DNA of 64,000 nucleotides, from NCBI GenBank assembly GCA_002099365.1, contig MSED01000003.1, positions 3,224,001 through 3,288,000 on the forward strand. The letters run 5' to 3'. The stretch is from Phialophora verrucosa. Its lineage: Eukaryota; Ascomycota; Eurotiomycetes; Chaetothyriales; Herpotrichiellaceae. A program made the position numbers and the translations under genes. Below, in pieces: positions 52,258 through 63,047 of the stretch. The notes under the pieces were generated by a model. The model had not been told where the DNA came from. It did no database searches and was given only the letters and a program-made list of their open reading frames with translations. Numbering within the stretch: the stretch's first letter is position 1; each line of letters begins with the position of its first letter.

Positions 52258-52548
52258 CCTCGAATTGATCGATAGCGGATCTGACAGGTCCTATTGTGCA
52301 TTTCTTTCTTTGGAACTACTATCTGCGTAACGTACCATGACGGTGAAGGGGTATTTTGTCTGGTCGTGGGATGTCTCCCTGAACATAATAATTCCATGTT
52401 CTCTGCGAACGAATGACTAGATCCCTGATTGATTATCTCCCGGTCGGAGAACCATACTCGTGAAAGTCTTCTTTGGGACTTGTTCCTTTTTATTGCACGG
52501 CGTTTCTGAAACGCTCGATAGAGCCGCGCCCGGAACTTGGCGGAAATC

Positions 52549-55086
52549 TCAGACCTGGGCACTGGTAGTCTTCTCGCCGGCCACTTCGTGATCCGAGCTG
52601 CCACGGGTCTCCTCCACGTAGTCGTCCGAGTCGAACTTGTAGAGTCGTGGCGGGGTGAGGCCCTTGCGACGGAGGACTGTCGTCTTGAACCAGTACGGCG
52701 CAACCTGGTTGATTTGGTAATGCATGTGCGTGCGGGTGGGCACGGCGAAGACGTAATCCAGTTCTTCGAGCGTGCGTTGTTTCGTCTCCGGGAGCCACAT
52801 GAAGATCATGAGGAAGGCTACGGCGTTCAGGGCGGCGTAGAACCCGAACGCTCCTTGGGGAGTCATGGCCTGGAGCATGCGCGGGAAAGTCAGGGACAAG
52901 ACCGAGGCCCAGAAGTTGTTGGTCGCCACAGCCCAGGACATGCCGACTTCACGATGGGACAGAGGGAACACTTCGGCCGAATAGGTGAACGGGACGGGCC
53001 CTTCTCCCGGGGAGTAGAAGATGTCGAACAGGTAGATGAAGAACGCTATCAACCCGAGGTGGGCGTCGCTGCTTTCGGGGATCCAGAAACAGAACCCGGC
53101 GGCCAAGAGGGTCCAGCACATGTTCGGGAAGGTGAAGAGCAGCAAGGTCCTCCTTCCAAAGGTATCGATCGTCCATACCGCAGGCCATGCGAAGAGGAAG
53201 TTGATCAGACCGAAGCCCCAGGACGCCAACAAGGAGCCGGTAACGCTGGCACCTGCCTGGGAGAAGACGGTCGACGAGTAAAAGGCGATGATGTTGATGC
53301 CACACATTTGTTGGGCAATCATGACGATACCCGAAGCCTGGGTCGCGCGTCGAATACGGGGGATGGTGAACAACTCGATGAAGCGGGTGATGATGTTGCC
53401 ATGGGTAGCGACTGCCGACTCCTCGACCAGGATATCTTCTTGAATAAGCTGCGCGTGGATGTAGTACAAGTCACGGGCCGCCTGGAGGGGGCTGTTTCTG
53501 AGCCGGAGCAGGGCTTTGTAGGCTTCTGCGTGACGGCCTTTCTTCATCAACCAACGGGGGGACTCGAGACCGGTCAGCTTGGGCCCAGTAGGTAGACGAT
53601 GCGCCTCAAACTCACCTCCGGGCAGAAGTAGATGCCTATAACAAGGGGCACGGCTGGAATGAAAGCGGATCCCAGTTGCAGACGCCAGGCGATATCGCCA
53701 ACATCCTTGACCGCCAAGTTTGCACCTGTAAAATAAAAAGGGGTCAGCCTTGTCGGGATAGCTCTGAAAATCGGGAGGACGCACATGTGCCGAGGAAAAT
53801 CCCAAAGGCCGTCCAGGTCTGCCATGACATGACGAGGCCACCTCGGATGTTTGTTGGGGACTGTTCCATCGTTAGCCTGCTGCTACCCGTTCCCACAGTA
53901 TCCCAGGGCGTAGAGAAGAACATACATTCTCGGCGGAGAACACAGGGACAGTGACTTCTTTGAGGCCCATTCCAATTCCCAGCAAAACGCGCGTGGCGAC
54001 CAGCTGGCCCCAGTGCTGTGTACAGGCTGAACCAATAGGAGCAAGGACGGAGAAGATGGCGCCGATGAAAATGGTTCCTCGTCGGCCAAACCAATCGTTC
54101 ATAGGGTCAGAAATCCACCCGGCACTGCCAGAGTCAGAACTCATCACTTGGAACCGGATTCTGTGAACATACAAGAATGCGATGGATATATACGGCGAGG
54201 AGTTAATAAATCCTATAAGCCAGGAGTTATCTTCGCAATTTCCCTGAGCCTCGCAAACAGGGCCGGAGTCGGGGATGCCAAAGGCCATCGGAAAACTCAA
54301 GTTGGCGCCATTGGAACCGGTTTGGTCCCACCCCTGCACGGCGGCAGCGATCGAGTTGAGGATGATGGTAAAGTAGAGCATCTTGGGATGCCTCCAGCGA
54401 TGGGTGACTTCATCACGAAGAAGCTGACGTTCAGGCTCGTCCAGCTCGGGCAGGTGTTCGATGGCATGGGGGCTCTGAGCAACCAGAGCACCCTTCTTGA
54501 GGAGCGGGAGGATGTCGTTCAAGTTGTTTTCATTTGCGTAGTTCTCAACATCCTGCAAAAGCGCCTCTCTTGGTATTCCCACGAGAGCTGCGAAAGTTGT
54601 CAGTGTTCAGAAGTCCCGATTGAAGACGCGCTAGAGGGGATGAGGCCGCGCCCCTTAAAGTGTGCTCCACTAAATAGTTCGACCAATCAAACGGCACCTC
54701 GAAAGGGTCCCTTGGCGTATGATTGGTCAACCGCATTTTAGAGGCACCTTTCAATGATTATTGTATCGTGTGAAGAATACGTATGACAGCGTGCATTCGA
54801 GCTCCCGTGGCACGGGCATTGATGGCGAGGATGACTTACGGTTGCGGACTCTGCAGAGAATGTCAGCGACAGAGATGCAACAGGGTGGAAGTGTTGGACT
54901 TACTCTCCGGTGGTGTTCGAGGTGAGTTGCGCAACGCTAGCCTTGCGTTTGCCCTCATCAGCGTAGAGCACACTCTGCGTCTCCGTTAGTCTGCGCCGAT
55001 ATGCGAACTCGAGTGGGCCCTCGACTGTTGGAGGAACTCACAGGCCTGCGCTGTTGTTCAGCGATGGCATCCTTGAGCTCGGCCAT
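52549..55086 (-). CDS. MFS sugar transporter (alpha-glucoside/hexose type), eight exons
   Basis: A 12-helix proton symporter of the sugar porter family, for plasma-membrane sugar uptake. Exons: 55086-55042, 54974-54904, 54850-54840, 54587-54173, 54124-53926, 53860-53785, 53725-53616 and 53562-52549. All seven introns have GT...AG ends, and the sum is 646 residues in frame. Signatures are DPMNDWFGRRG after helix 2, PESPRWLMKKGR at an exon joint, QQMCGINIIAFYSS, DTFGRR and LPETKQRTLEELD. The long cytosolic N-terminus (AIAEQQRRPSVLYADEGKRK, then EVRNPLVGIPREALLQD) is typical of fungal maltose-type transporters. Exon 3 is only 11 nt. Intron 5' of exon 5 (54125-54172) is 48 nt without a stop and would pass unnoticed in a simple ORF call. 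The substrate is not readable from sequence. Confidence 0.93.
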
Positions 55087-58000
55087 GGTAGCTGTCAATG
55101 TCTTGCAGGGGCGGGATGTGGCACGCTTCGATGGGAGGGGGAAGGGAGGAGGGTGAGCAAGGTGGGAGGTACGCGATGTTTATGAATGTTCCGGGTGCGA
55201 AGAGCGCTTCACTAGCGCGACGGAACGCTGTACATTTTATTCACGAGACAGCACGAGTACCCGTAAAGGAAAAGAGGCAGCGGGTTGCAGGCAAGCCCTG
55301 GCACCCACCCGGCCCAACCAAAATATGTCGCCATGTGAATGGCTTGCCTGTCAAAATATCCCCGGCGGCGCCCCCAGCCATGGTGCTCTGACGCGCTTGC
55401 ATCTCAGCAACAGGAGAGTGGAGAGAGCTGGGGGAGCCGATATCTGGAGTGAACGCTGATCAAACCCTTGTTCGGCCATGGCATCAATGTTGGACCGAGC
55501 ATGGAGCAGGGATGGACGATGAGACGGGCGAACCATCACACGACAGGTGAGGGAACGAGGATTAGCGCGTTGAAGCAGCGACGAGGGTGACTGCAACACA
55601 ACGGCTGGGCGAGAGCCAACGGGCAGCGACGAGGACGGATAGAACTGGCCACACTGGCGAATCGGGGTGACAGCAGTAGCTTCGAAGCTGGAAGCGCCAG
55701 TAAGAGGGAAGCAAAGTGTAGGAAGGGAGCTAGAGCTGGAGCAATAGTTGCACAGACAATTGACATCATTTCTGCCTTTCGTCTGGAGGGACTAGCTATC
55801 CTTGTCAGTGTCCTCGCTGTCGGCCCTTGGTCTGGTCGATCTGACTAGTCACGCTCTGTTTATTCTTAAAGTACCCAGTAGCGGCGATGGTGGTGGGTGG
55901 ACGGAGAAGCGGCCCCGACAGAGTCTGCCAGGTCACGCTTCTCCGGACCATTTCAAGACGAAGTCGACTACGGAGTAATCGTCCAGAGCCCTGTGCTAAA
56001 CCAACACCCATGCTGTCATCAAAGGCAACTTGTAACTACAATCTGCATCTTTCGCCCGCTGCCTATCGCAGTAGAAACAAGCCCGACATACTGGAGATCT
56101 TCAAAGCTTCACAGGGCTTGGAAACAGGACAAGACACAACAAGACACACTTGGGGAAGCCTTGGAAAGGTGGGCTGGTGATCGGCTGGGGCTGCTCTGGG
56201 GGATCGCCTCCTGGGCTGACGGCTCAAACGCCGGCCAAGATTGGTGGCGGCGGTACGCTGAGGCCGCTAGTTGAGGATGCATGATTGCGCCCATTCCCCC
56301 ATCCTGCGATCGGCAGATGACTTGCTATTTCGATGCTTGTGAAAGTCAAACTCATCTCCCGCAGACCTTGTCGAATAGGAATAAGGACATAGCAGCCGGA
56401 AGCAGCTTATTAGAGCGACAGTCTTGGTACCCTCAGCGTCTTGCATAACTGCATTGGCTTGGTATTGAGCGGACGCAGGATGTGCGAGCGCAGGCAGAAA
56501 ATTCTGCATTACAGACGAGTACGTAGCGCATGCCCAAAGGCCTCCTCAGTCTCCCCATCACTCCTGCCATGTGGGTTTTTACACGTCGAGAAAAACATTT
56601 TGCGCAATAGACATGTCCCGCCTGTGGACCAACGTGGTATCGCGGACACGAATGCCGTCCACCGGTCAGATAGATCGCGAAGTCTGTAACTACTGCGTAC
56701 CATGTGCCTGTAAGACCACCACAGACGAACACGCCCCGAGCCACCCACCGTCCGTGGCGATGCGATGATTGACCCATCCCATCCGACTTGCCACAAGGCT
56801 TCGGAATGCTCACGCCTGGCTGAAGCCCCATCACTCCCAGCTTTGACTTTGGTGGCCTGGCCGGGCTTGCAGCGCCTTTGCGACACCAAGCTGGAAACGG
56901 ACCTTGGTGCAGCACGCCAGCGAGGTTTGGCATCGTGCTGACTCACACAGGAGGGGAAAGAAAGCGCGCCCGACGCCCGCATCTCCACGATCCAACTTTG
57001 TGGCGTCCGCCAAGCTGGTTTCCAGCAAGGCTTGACCGTGGTGATTGATCAGATGGCGCGTGCGAATCCGGAAATGTTCGAGAAGGCAGTCTGCCTGACT
57101 ACGGTATCAGGCTTAGCAAGTCTGCCTAGCTCGCTGAGTCTCTGAAGCGACCCCCAGCTGTCGCCCTGAAGTCATCCATTTTGAGTTTGCTCGTCAACTT
57201 CGCATCTATCGGCTGCATCCACTCGGTGGCTCAGTGGTCGAAGGAAAATGCCGCAAGTGCGATTGTGCAGCCATCCATTCAGGAGTTTGGTTGGACTGGG
57301 TCTCCAATGCAGTAGTTCGCACACAACCAAGTCATACCAACGCACTCGCAAGGCATACACAGGCTTGCCGTCGCTGACCCAGCCTTGCCATCCGCACCTC
57401 CCCCGCCTCTTCCCTCAATCAGTATATCCCACCCGAGGGTGCTTCCCGTGTCACGCGAGTTACGACCCTGCGACGCAGACCGATGTGACGGGACTCATTA
57501 TACGGCACGAGATGACGGCATCCATTCGTGTCTCGGACTCACCGAGCCCACCGAGCACCTGGCTCTGCCTTCGTCTACAGGAGTTGCAGCCCCGTGTACC
57601 TCAGCTGACAGAAAACACAAGCTCGGGAAAGAAATCCCAATTGCTCGTCTCCGTACTAGACAATGCCAGTGTATGCTGACACTATCAAATGCGCCTCGGA
57701 TGCGCTCCCCAACACTCTGTTGCTGTTAACGTTTCCCCCTTACGGCTTCATCTACAGTAGTTGGCAGGTGACACTATCGCCCGCGCTCCTTACATCGGCG
57801 CTTTTATGGACGTGTAAACTATCTTGGGAACCAGAAATCAGCATATCAATTCTAAGGCGTAGCGAAGTCACCGAGTTAGTTATCCCCTTTAATCGTCTTC
57901 GTCACAACATTACTAATTCAGGGCCAGGGGCCGAGAAAGTTATCAAGACGTGTATGCAATGCTGGATAGGAAGCACTCTCGAGTCAATGAAGAATCCTCG

Positions 58001-58959
58001 CCAGTGCAACTGGGCTATCGTCGTGCTCATCCTTGTACCCAACACCTCCCGCAACAGTCAGCAAAATAAGAGATACACGCATGGTCGTCGAGCCATCGCC
58101 CCGTGCTTTCTGGGTTGACTTTGCGATGGGCGGTACTCACGGAGTACTTCGCGGCGAGTCTCCATCGCTAACCAACACTGTGACATCAACCTCCTCAGCG
58201 TATCAACAAAGCAGAGGTAGGCATTGCTTCTTCCTCGTAGCAAGACCTATCGAATGAGAAGGCCGGGAATTTGAGTGTGCAAAGCTGTATGTGAGGTCCC
58301 CAATGCTATCCCATTGCTGTTCCGACGCCATCCCAGTAGTATTAATATCACTGTTCTGTTCCAAAGCTGTTTCGTTCCAGTGCTGTTGCTGTTGCTGTGT
58401 TGTGACCCGTCTAGCCCATCACCATTAAGGGCAGTAGATATCACAAGTACATTAAGACACTCCGTATATATACGAGCAAACCAACACCGGCGTCGATTCT
58501 TTCGCGATCCTATAAACAGTACCTCGCGCGGCCAGAGGGTCCAGCACATGTTCGGCAAGATAAAAGGGTACTGCGTGCAGAGAGGACTCATCGGAAAGCC
58601 CTTGTTCCGAGACCATGCTTTGGCAGCGTTTCTTTCTATTTCCAAAGAGATATGTAAAGATCTATATATCCAAGGGCCGGCCATAGGGGGATGGATACCT
58701 CGTAGGGATGGCCTTGCCCGCTGCCCTCATGCCATTGTTTGGGACGCCTGTGGTATGCAGCGGCGCGCTGCTTGGACAACACAACAAACACTTCGCTTCC
58801 TCGGATGCAATGGGAATGTCCAATCTCCCTTCCTGCCCAATATACACTTTTTACATTGCACACTAAAATAACAAGTCCCTCTATTTTGTTGAAAATAAAC
58901 CTCCCAGTTACGGAGTTGCCGCCTACTCTCCCCCAACGACAGCCGCTGAAGCTGCGGCA
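55087..58959. other. 3.9 kb without an intact gene
   Basis: Only short frames without domains occur. The stretch contains the promoter of the sugar transporter (left), the relic of a related transporter (58470-58571), short GCTGTTCC-like repeats around 58310-58400 reminiscent of the array at 51304, and several copies of the ACGGAGTA motif (about 55970, 58139, 58458, 58909). Confidence 0.6.
58470..58571 (-). pseudogene. Relic of an MFS sugar-transporter gene
   Basis: About 95 bp align, with a few indels, to 53070-53142 of the intact transporter gene in the same orientation. The core includes 22 identical bases (58533-58554). On the minus strand the peptide LPNMCWTL corresponds to FPNMCWTL of the intact protein. 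A stop codon and frame changes follow, where the intact gene encodes FCFWIPES. No homology to the rest of the gene is obvious on either side, so this is a fragment left by a decayed or truncated copy. Confidence 0.65.
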
Positions 58960-60792
58960 ATGATGCAACCGGTTCGCCGCGCCCGCGAACGCGGCAGCCC
59001 CGTTCGACCGGGTCGCCACCCTGGCCACCCGTTCCTCTCCGCCGGTCGACTCGCGCGGCACTTCTTTGTCGACGACTGGGTTGAAAATGACCTCGGTGCA
59101 GAGGAAGAGTACACCTGGAAACCGCACCAAGTGCGCTTCGTCCTGTGGTATCACTTGACCACGTATATTCCCAATGACGCTATAGCCGCGGCCTTCAACG
59201 TCACTTTCGGCGCGGATGGTGGTGGCGGTGCCCCGGAGATAAAGGCCGTCAACGTCCAAGAAATCATCGACGTGATAAAGAACCGAATGAAGCTGATCGA
59301 GGACGAAATCGCCGAAAGAGACCTGGGACGGTGGCCTCGACCGAGTGAAGTAGGCTGGATCCCATGTGACCATGGAATGAGTTGCACAACACTTGCTCAA
59401 GCGTCCAAAGGCGCCATGGCCAGCGTGGTGAAAAGCGCCGAAGTCAGAACCAGAGGCGCCGGAGAAATCGCGGCCATGGCGACGGCACTGTGGGAGGGCA
59501 CCTGGGACGAAATCCTGCAGTGTCCGAGGAGGCATAAGGAGGTTCTTCCTGCAATCACGACTCCGATCTATCCTTCTCCGGCCATTGGAGCATTCCAAAG
59601 AACCCCGCGGCCAAGGGAAAGAGAGCGCAAACCCGTTGAGGTCGTCACCATCCCCGACTGGTCGAACGGGCAGAGTGTTCCCTCAGTCCGCGTCAATCCC
59701 GGCTATGAACGGCGCTCTTCGCCAAGGAAGTCGAGTGTGAATCCACCATCCTCGCGAGGAAACAATTTATCGAGTTCAGCCGGTGCAAAGGACCCAAGGC
59801 TGTCATCAAGCAAGGAGAGACACAGTCCGACCAAGCTACCTCATTGCTCACCGAGTCGTGTTCACGCAATGGCCGCAGTCGAGGAAGAATCCGATTCCGA
59901 CCAGGCCGAACCTACACCGGCACAGGACGTTCGAGCTGCAACTAGATCGTTGAGCAACGGTTTGGCCACCGACGATAGTGCGTATCAAACTGCGGGTGGA
60001 ACGTCTGTCAGAATGCGCGCTCTTGTCAACTGCTCGAGTCTTGCCAGCGGGAGGTTGCGACCATCCGTGGAAAGCATGGCAGCAACTAACTTGGGACGGA
60101 GCGCTGCGTTACAGCAAGCAGTTTCCCCCATTGCCCGCACTCAAGTTATCACGCCTCGCAGGCGAGGCGTCGTCCAAGCAGTGTTTGAATTCTTTGGGAG
60201 ATCTGACGTTACCTGGTTCGTGCTCCAACAAACCATCCGAGGCATATGCTTGTGCATCATCCTGGAGCCGTGCTTCGAGCTCTTGGAATGGAATCCCGAA
60301 GACTTGCCGCACTACCAGATGCAGCAGAACTGGCGGTCCGTCCTGTGTATTGGTGGCATGATCCTGTTCGCGCGGGAAGCGATCGGGTATGCATCGGACC
60401 GTGTGCGTGACTACGCGTGGCGACACTGGAGAGTCGTGCTCAGTCCACCTGAAGCACCACACCTGTCGACCACTGCATACTTTGTGTGGATATGCATTGC
60501 CTCCGGGGCGGCCACCCTGGTCTGGCCCCGCTGGGCTCATCATACGCGCAATCTGCTCCAGAGATTCGCACAAGAGCTCACGGCTCAAGAAGCGGCCATG
60601 GTTGAGTTCTCGGCTCGGATGAGCCCATATGACGATGGTGCGCAAGGCTTCAGGCATTGGCACCCTGCGGAGCGGATGAGTCTCATGAACCCCACCAGCG
60701 AGTGTTTCCTCTCGCACCTCCGGTCTCAAAGGCGGACTCCTCTTCCTCGAACTTCATCCTCTCTACGACCTGGCGGGCTCGAAAGCTCTTGA
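58960..60792 (+). CDS. Hypothetical protein: HTH-like N-terminus, membrane-spanning C-terminus
   Basis: I do not recognise this 610-residue, intronless protein. Residues 45-80 (YTWKPHQVRFVLWYHL, then NDAIAAAFNVTFG) look like the tryptophan-initiated three-helix pattern of Myb-like or similar DNA-binding domains in fungal proteins. A disordered Ser/Pro/Arg-rich middle (about 200-380) follows. The last 200 residues have two or three hydrophobic segments (GICLCIILEPCFELL, VLCIGGMILFAREAIGY and AYFVWICIASGAATLVW), suggesting membrane insertion. The start is the first of two adjacent ATGs. The last 110 bp overlap the coding end of the opposite gene. A nuclear-envelope or ER-tethered role is speculation. 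Confidence 0.75.
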   Translation: MMQPVRRARERGSPVRPGRHPGHPFLSAGRLARHFFVDDWVENDLGAEEEYTWKPHQVRFVLWYHLTTYIPNDAIAAAFNVTFGADGGGGAPEIKAVNVQEIIDVIKNRMKLIEDEIAERDLGRWPRPSEVGWIPCDHGMSCTTLAQASKGAMASVVKSAEVRTRGAGEIAAMATALWEGTWDEILQCPRRHKEVLPAITTPIYPSPAIGAFQRTPRPRERERKPVEVVTIPDWSNGQSVPSVRVNPGYERRSSPRKSSVNPPSSRGNNLSSSAGAKDPRLSSSKERHSPTKLPHCSPSRVHAMAAVEEESDSDQAEPTPAQDVRAATRSLSNGLATDDSAYQTAGGTSVRMRALVNCSSLASGRLRPSVESMAATNLGRSAALQQAVSPIARTQVITPRRRGVVQAVFEFFGRSDVTWFVLQQTIRGICLCIILEPCFELLEWNPEDLPHYQMQQNWRSVLCIGGMILFAREAIGYASDRVRDYAWRHWRVVLSPPEAPHLSTTAYFVWICIASGAATLVWPRWAHHTRNLLQRFAQELTAQEAAMVEFSARMSPYDDGAQGFRHWHPAERMSLMNPTSECFLSHLRSQRRTPLPRTSSSLRPGGLESS

Positions 60793-62584
60793 CAAACTTC
60801 CAAGCTTCGGCGTCGGCCAGGTTCCACGCCTCTGCGACGTTCCGGATTTTAACTACAGCCTCGTCTTTGCTGTTGATGGTCTCTCTAGCCTTGCGTAGAA
60901 GCTCAACCTCTATGGCCGCCTGCTCCGCTGTGGGTGGGTCAGGATCGTGAGCCTTCTTACGTTCGACAGGGAGACCGGCGGGGACTTTGGCCCAGCGCTC
61001 AGGTCCGGGAACCGGGGGTAAAGACTCCCCATGAGAGACCGTCGTCCTTGGTACAGGGAATCCGAAATGCCAGTCGAGGTGCTCGAGCCAGTCTTCTGGG
61101 AAAGGCGCTATCTTTTCCTCGACAGGCCGGTCGTTGGTAGGCGACTTGGGGGGAGGCGGCGGTGCGTTGAAAGAAGCTGGAAAATGTTCGGTGGTGAACC
61201 ACAAGGAGCGACTACTGCCATATTCCGATGCTACTGCATCTTTCAGGCTTACTACACGGCTTGGGCCTCCACGGGCGTCTCCTAGGAGATCTCGAGTGAC
61301 TGCCGTTATCCATGGGTCTCGGTCAGTGTGTCGCCGGATGTGAGCAACGGATATATCGTCGGTCTGATTGGTGAGAGTGATCATTGTGTACGGGTGAGGC
61401 ACAACGGCAATGGTGAAGACAGAAGAGGTATTGCTAAAGGAGGGAGCAGTTTTGACGCTCAGCTTGGAACCCGTACATGGGGAGCATTTTGGACGGTTGG
61501 GGGGACAGGATGATTGCAAGATGGAGCTGGGACATTCTGCAAGAAGTCGAGCCAGGTCTAGCGAAGGTTTAACCAGAGTGAACGTGTGAGCCGCAAGAGG
61601 CTGTAGGGCAACAATGCCAGTGCTAAAGGTGTTCTGCCACGTGACGTGGAGATGGGCTCGCATAAGCTCGAGTAACGAACGTCGACCTTTGTTCGGGTCT
61701 TTCTTCATTAGTTCTGCCAAAACAGGGTATTTCGATGGAACCGTCTTCGAGTCATAACAAGCAATAGAGGTGGGCTGTTCGACCTTGAACCGACTCGAGT
61801 CGATAGCATCTGTGATTGTCTTGAAGGAACTCAGTTTGACGTCGTTCAGGGTCGCCTTGAGGGCATCTTCTAATTGAGTCTTATCGCTGGCATACAGGCC
61901 GGACCCAAAGGCCTTGAAGTTGGTGAGTTGAGGATATTGTCCGCGGCGCAGATGGGTGAGTAGGTCGTCATCGTAAGCAGCCATGGGCAAGCAGTACCAG
62001 CTAGCGAACAGTCCAGTGCCCATATGGGCCCATGCGAGCCATTCTCGGAAGTCTTGTTCTAGCGTTGCCGGCATGCCTTTGGCGTGCAGAGTCTGATAGA
62101 GCGGGTGGCTCATTGCCTCGGCGTCCGTAAGGATTACTGGACGAAACCCATGAGCCCACCATGCTTGTCTCCAGGTCAACAAGAACTGCTTGTCAATCTT
62201 TTCCGTCTCTTCATCTTTCTTGGCTGAGGCATCATAGAATGTGTAGATAGGCGGTCGTTCAGCCAGAGGTGGCAACACGACTCGATCCTCGTCGAGGGTC
62301 ACCGAGGAGGAGAAAGGGTTTAACCACTTCCAATCGCTGTACCACGAGCTGCCTTCATGGGTGCTGTTCTTCTGCTCTGGAGGCTTGTGTGCGGAACTCT
62401 GGAAGGACCAGCGCAGGCTGTTGGGAACGTTGATCTTGGGGACGAGGTCTCGAATGCCGTCCGGATATTGCAGTCCATCAATCACTCCGGCCGGGGATGT
62501 CGGCGACGTGGACGAGAATATGAGGATGGCGATCAGAAAGACCGCTCCGACGACGATGTATCTGGTGAAATGTCGCGGGGCCAT
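60683..62584 (-). CDS. Type II membrane protein, possible Golgi glycosyltransferase
   Basis: 633 residues from ATG 62584, chosen because it gives a short basic tail (MAPRHFTRY) and then a signal anchor (IVVGAVFLIAILIFS), as in Golgi type II proteins. The open frame extends further upstream but without a convincing start. The lumenal part contains PPIYTFYDAS, WWAHGFRPVILTD, GTGLFASWYCLPMAAYDDD and a Pro-rich region before a helical, charged tail. The acidic AAYDDDLL after a hydrophobic strand is reminiscent of the DxD site of GT-A sugar transferases, but I cannot name a family. N-glycosylation sequons (NST, NTS, NQT) fit a secretory-pathway location. It converges on and overlaps the gene ending at 60792. 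Confidence 0.8.
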   Translation of the reverse strand: MAPRHFTRYIVVGAVFLIAILIFSSTSPTSPAGVIDGLQYPDGIRDLVPKINVPNSLRWSFQSSAHKPPEQKNSTHEGSSWYSDWKWLNPFSSSVTLDEDRVVLPPLAERPPIYTFYDASAKKDEETEKIDKQFLLTWRQAWWAHGFRPVILTDAEAMSHPLYQTLHAKGMPATLEQDFREWLAWAHMGTGLFASWYCLPMAAYDDDLLTHLRRGQYPQLTNFKAFGSGLYASDKTQLEDALKATLNDVKLSSFKTITDAIDSSRFKVEQPTSIACYDSKTVPSKYPVLAELMKKDPNKGRRSLLELMRAHLHVTWQNTFSTGIVALQPLAAHTFTLVKPSLDLARLLAECPSSILQSSCPPNRPKCSPCTGSKLSVKTAPSFSNTSSVFTIAVVPHPYTMITLTNQTDDISVAHIRRHTDRDPWITAVTRDLLGDARGGPSRVVSLKDAVASEYGSSRSLWFTTEHFPASFNAPPPPPKSPTNDRPVEEKIAPFPEDWLEHLDWHFGFPVPRTTVSHGESLPPVPGPERWAKVPAGLPVERKKAHDPDPPTAEQAAIEVELLRKARETINSKDEAVVKIRNVAEAWNLADAEAWKFVKSFRARQVVERMKFEEEESAFETGGARGNTRWWGS

Positions 62585-63047
62585 GCCGACTGGCTGTGCT
62601 GGTGGAAGCGAGCGACTGGAGGAGAGAGGCAACAACAAATGCAATGCTTGAACGCGCACAAAAATGGAATCTATTGCAGGGTCGACGACATATCGACGGG
62701 TTGTTGCAGCTTCATCCTGTCGATGTCCGTCCGTCACGTCGTTGCGCAGTGCTAGCGGTCCACTTTCAGGTGCCTCCGTCCTCTGAAGGCTGCTTGCGTA
62801 ATTTGTGCATGAAGTCCGGAGCTTTCCAGCCCGGGGGGACGAAATACGCACCGGGAGGAGCCAATCGGAGAGCTTTGTTATGGGCCAGGCCCAACGGTGA
62901 CCTCGTGCAGTATCGTGTCCACAGTCCGGTACTCGTACACAAGTTGCAGATGCTGATGTTCATGCTCCCTGGGGTTGTAGACGTTATATCTATATGGCTC
63001 TCCGATGGGTCTCGGGCTCCGACTAGCCCACAGAAAATCCATCTTTT

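Larger units (their letters stand above)
50767..52548. other. Repeat-rich convergent intergenic region
   Basis: The region between the SWR1 stop and the sugar-transporter stop holds five kinds of tandem repeat (listed separately) in about 1.1 kb and no gene. TTACGGAGTAC occurs near 51848. AT-rich tracts such as TATAATATAATATTATAAG lie at about 51519-51537. Confidence 0.8.

Noticed and set aside
52537..53595. 352-residue plus-strand frame
   Set aside because: It is the antisense shadow of the last transporter exon.
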